12,562 nucleotides of DNA, taken from Rickettsiales bacterium (lineage in GTDB: Bacteria; Pseudomonadota; Alphaproteobacteria; Rs-D84). Where the stretch lies: the NCBI GenBank assembly GCA_031263295.1, contig JAISGC010000014.1, forward strand, positions 1 to 12,562, read 5' to 3'. The number at the start of each line of letters is the position of its first letter. Positions within the stretch are counted from its first letter, which is position 1. The notes under the pieces were generated by a model. The model ran no database searches, was not told the origin of the DNA, and saw only the letters and a list, made by a program, of their open reading frames with translations. Below are positions 11,776 through 12,562 of this stretch, piece by piece. The translations under genes and the position numbers were made by a program.

Positions 11776-11909
11776 TCATTCCCGCGAAAGCGGGAATAGG
11801 GTTCTAAACCTTGCATTCAGACATCGCTTGCTTTCACGCTTACATTTGTCCGTGAAACAAGTTTTGCGTTATAAGTATTAAAGCCCCATTCCCGCCTGCG
11901 CGGGAATGA
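11776..11909. repeat. Inverted pair of dRS3-like palindromes
   Basis: ATTCCCGC-GAAA-GCGGGAAT on the left and ATTCCCGC-CTGC-GCGGGAAT on the right, flanked by GTC and GAC so that the pair is itself inverted. They enclose ~90 bases with no recognised gene. The ATTCCC-N8-GGGAAT shape matches the dRS3-type repeats known from Neisseria and found in many proteobacteria. Confidence 0.75.
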
Positions 11910-11938
11910 CAAACGATTGCTTACGCAATCGTTTGTTT
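11910..11938 (-). terminator. Hairpin downstream of family member 4
   Basis: ACAAACGATTGC-TTAC-GCAATCGTTTGT is a 12-bp perfect stem ending in a short T-rich stretch. It lies just past the stop of the minus-strand gene. Confidence 0.6.
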
Positions 11939-11952
11939 AAGATACGCTTGAT

Positions 11953-12483
11953 TTAATTCGACCCGCTCGTCAGCGCCAGCTGGAACGATTTGTAAAAAAT
12001 GCCGTCGTCTTCGCTCCATATGCGCGACGCGTGGCACGCGCAGACCTCGCCGCATCCGTTGCCCCAATTTGGAGAGTTCGATAAAACCCATGCGCCCGCA
12101 TACGGATATGTCATTTTGCAAAGGCAGTTTCCGCCCGCGGCCCGCGCCTCGCTGATACCGGCTATGATGACGCCGCTGCATTGATAGTTTGTCGGCGCGC
12201 CGGTGCCGTCGTATGCTCCGGCGGCGTCCAAAAATGCGCCGCAGTTCGGCGATCGCGAGCCGACCGCGCAGTTGTTGGCGATGACCCACGATCCGTCGGT
12301 CTTGCTGGCCGATTGATTGGTCTGCGTCCCGCGAACGCACATCTTTGCCGCGCGGGCTTCGCCCGCCGCGCAAAGAGAGAATAAGAGAATTAGAGAATAA
12401 GAGAATATGTGCTTGTTATTGCGCATTCCCCTTATTTCAATCTCCATTCTCTTATTCTCTAACTCTCTTATTCTCTTTTTCAT
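11953..12483 (-). CDS. Secreted cysteine-rich protein, family member 4
   Basis: 176 aa. ATG 12483 follows AGGGAG in the same leader as the other members. The signal peptide is longer: n-region MKKRIRELENKRM..., h-region FSYSLILLFSLCAA (27-40), then ARA|AKMC with cleavage after about residue 45. The sequence AKMCV is shared, although the upstream part is encoded by a different repeat word. Nine Cys follow, more than in the other members. CLCKMTYPYAGAWVLSN is followed by CGEVCACH, and CKMTYP aligns with CKRTFP of member 3. IASC-type lipobox is absent, so ordinary signal peptidase I processing is likelier. Function unknown; exported, disulfide-rich domain inferred. Confidence 0.78.
   Translation of the reverse strand: MKKRIRELENKRMEIEIRGMRNNKHIFSYSLILLFSLCAAGEARAAKMCVRGTQTNQSASKTDGSWVIANNCAVGSRSPNCGAFLDAAGAYDGTGAPTNYQCSGVIIAGISEARAAGGNCLCKMTYPYAGAWVLSNSPNWGNGCGEVCACHASRIWSEDDGIFYKSFQLALTSGSN
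12376..12476. repeat. Word palindrome (AGAGAATA type) inside the signal peptide
   Basis: Arms 12376-12406 and 12446-12476 are inverted at 30 of 31 positions, with a 39-base loop. On the coding (minus) strand the first arm encodes RELENKR and the second SYSLILLFS. Confidence 0.93.
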
Positions 12484-12511
12484 TCTTTTCTCCCTGTTTT
12501 GTTTCTTGGCG

Positions 12512-12562
12512 ATGCCTTCCCGCGGGCGGTCCCCTCCAAAGGAGGGGGACGCCCGCGTGAAG
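12512..12562. repeat. Nested palindromic element C, copy 4 (truncated by the window end)
   Basis: ATGCCTTCC then CCCCTCCAAAGGAGGGG, in the orientation expected upstream of the minus-strand gene. The rest, including any block A and B for this cassette, lies outside the window. Confidence 0.7.

Noticed and set aside
10832..11779. Long minus-strand ORF opposite the histidine phosphatase
   Set aside because: A shadow in the reverse frame of a gene with intact catalytic motifs.
11776..11909. Small RNA or gene between the dRS3-like palindromes
   Set aside because: No convincing promoter, ORF or conserved stem could be seen in the ~90 bases enclosed.

Overview
The window most likely comes from an uncultured alphaproteobacterium. 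It has a gapR (DUF2312-type) gene next to pyruvate kinase and a miaB-ybeY-lnt cluster, both typical of that class. Coding sequence is GC-rich with many GCG, GCC and CGC codons. The alphaproteobacterial call rests on gene identity and gene order. A more exact placement, perhaps a gut or host-associated lineage with a compact genome, is only a guess.

Layout. Positions 1-2215 hold two successive copies of a composite cassette. Each copy has, in order: a sigma70-type promoter, a ~110-nt structured RNA ending in an intrinsic terminator (block A), a second short structured block (block B), a large nested palindrome (element C), a conserved ribosome-binding leader, and a gene for a small secreted cysteine-rich protein. 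A third complete copy lies at 7221-8211. The gene end of a fourth lies on the minus strand at the right edge (11953-12562). The four proteins share an exported N-terminus ending in AKMC and then diverge. Between these cassettes are core genes: pyk (minus, 2305-3651), gapR, miaB, and an in-frame ybeY-lnt fusion overlapping miaB.

The right half holds a two-gene minus-strand operon (an 84-aa unknown protein and a class I methyltransferase) and a plus-strand run of small genes (a basic protein, a MazG-like protein and a 47-aa peptide). It also holds tRNA-Thr(UGU), a CopG/BrnA-like protein overlapping a histidine-phosphatase gene, and a terminator with palindromic repeats.

The most unusual material is repetitive. 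A family of palindromes is built from short words repeated head to tail on one arm and inverted on the other (words resembling AGCAATG, GGACTAGGATT, AGAGAATA and TTCAATTGC). Some sit between genes, and two of these supply stop codons. Four lie inside the cysteine-rich genes, where one arm encodes the polar n-region and the inverted arm encodes the hydrophobic h-region of the signal peptide. Two different words have been used to do this. Small hairpins, mostly with GAA/TTC loops, are nested inside the larger palindromes and also encode the c-region of the signal peptides.

No transposase, recombinase, CRISPR array or phage structural gene is visible. How the genes work together: GapR, Pyk, MiaB, YbeY and Lnt are housekeeping. 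The cysteine-rich cassettes look like a repeat-driven, expandable set of exported proteins under a common RNA leader. That last reading is inference.
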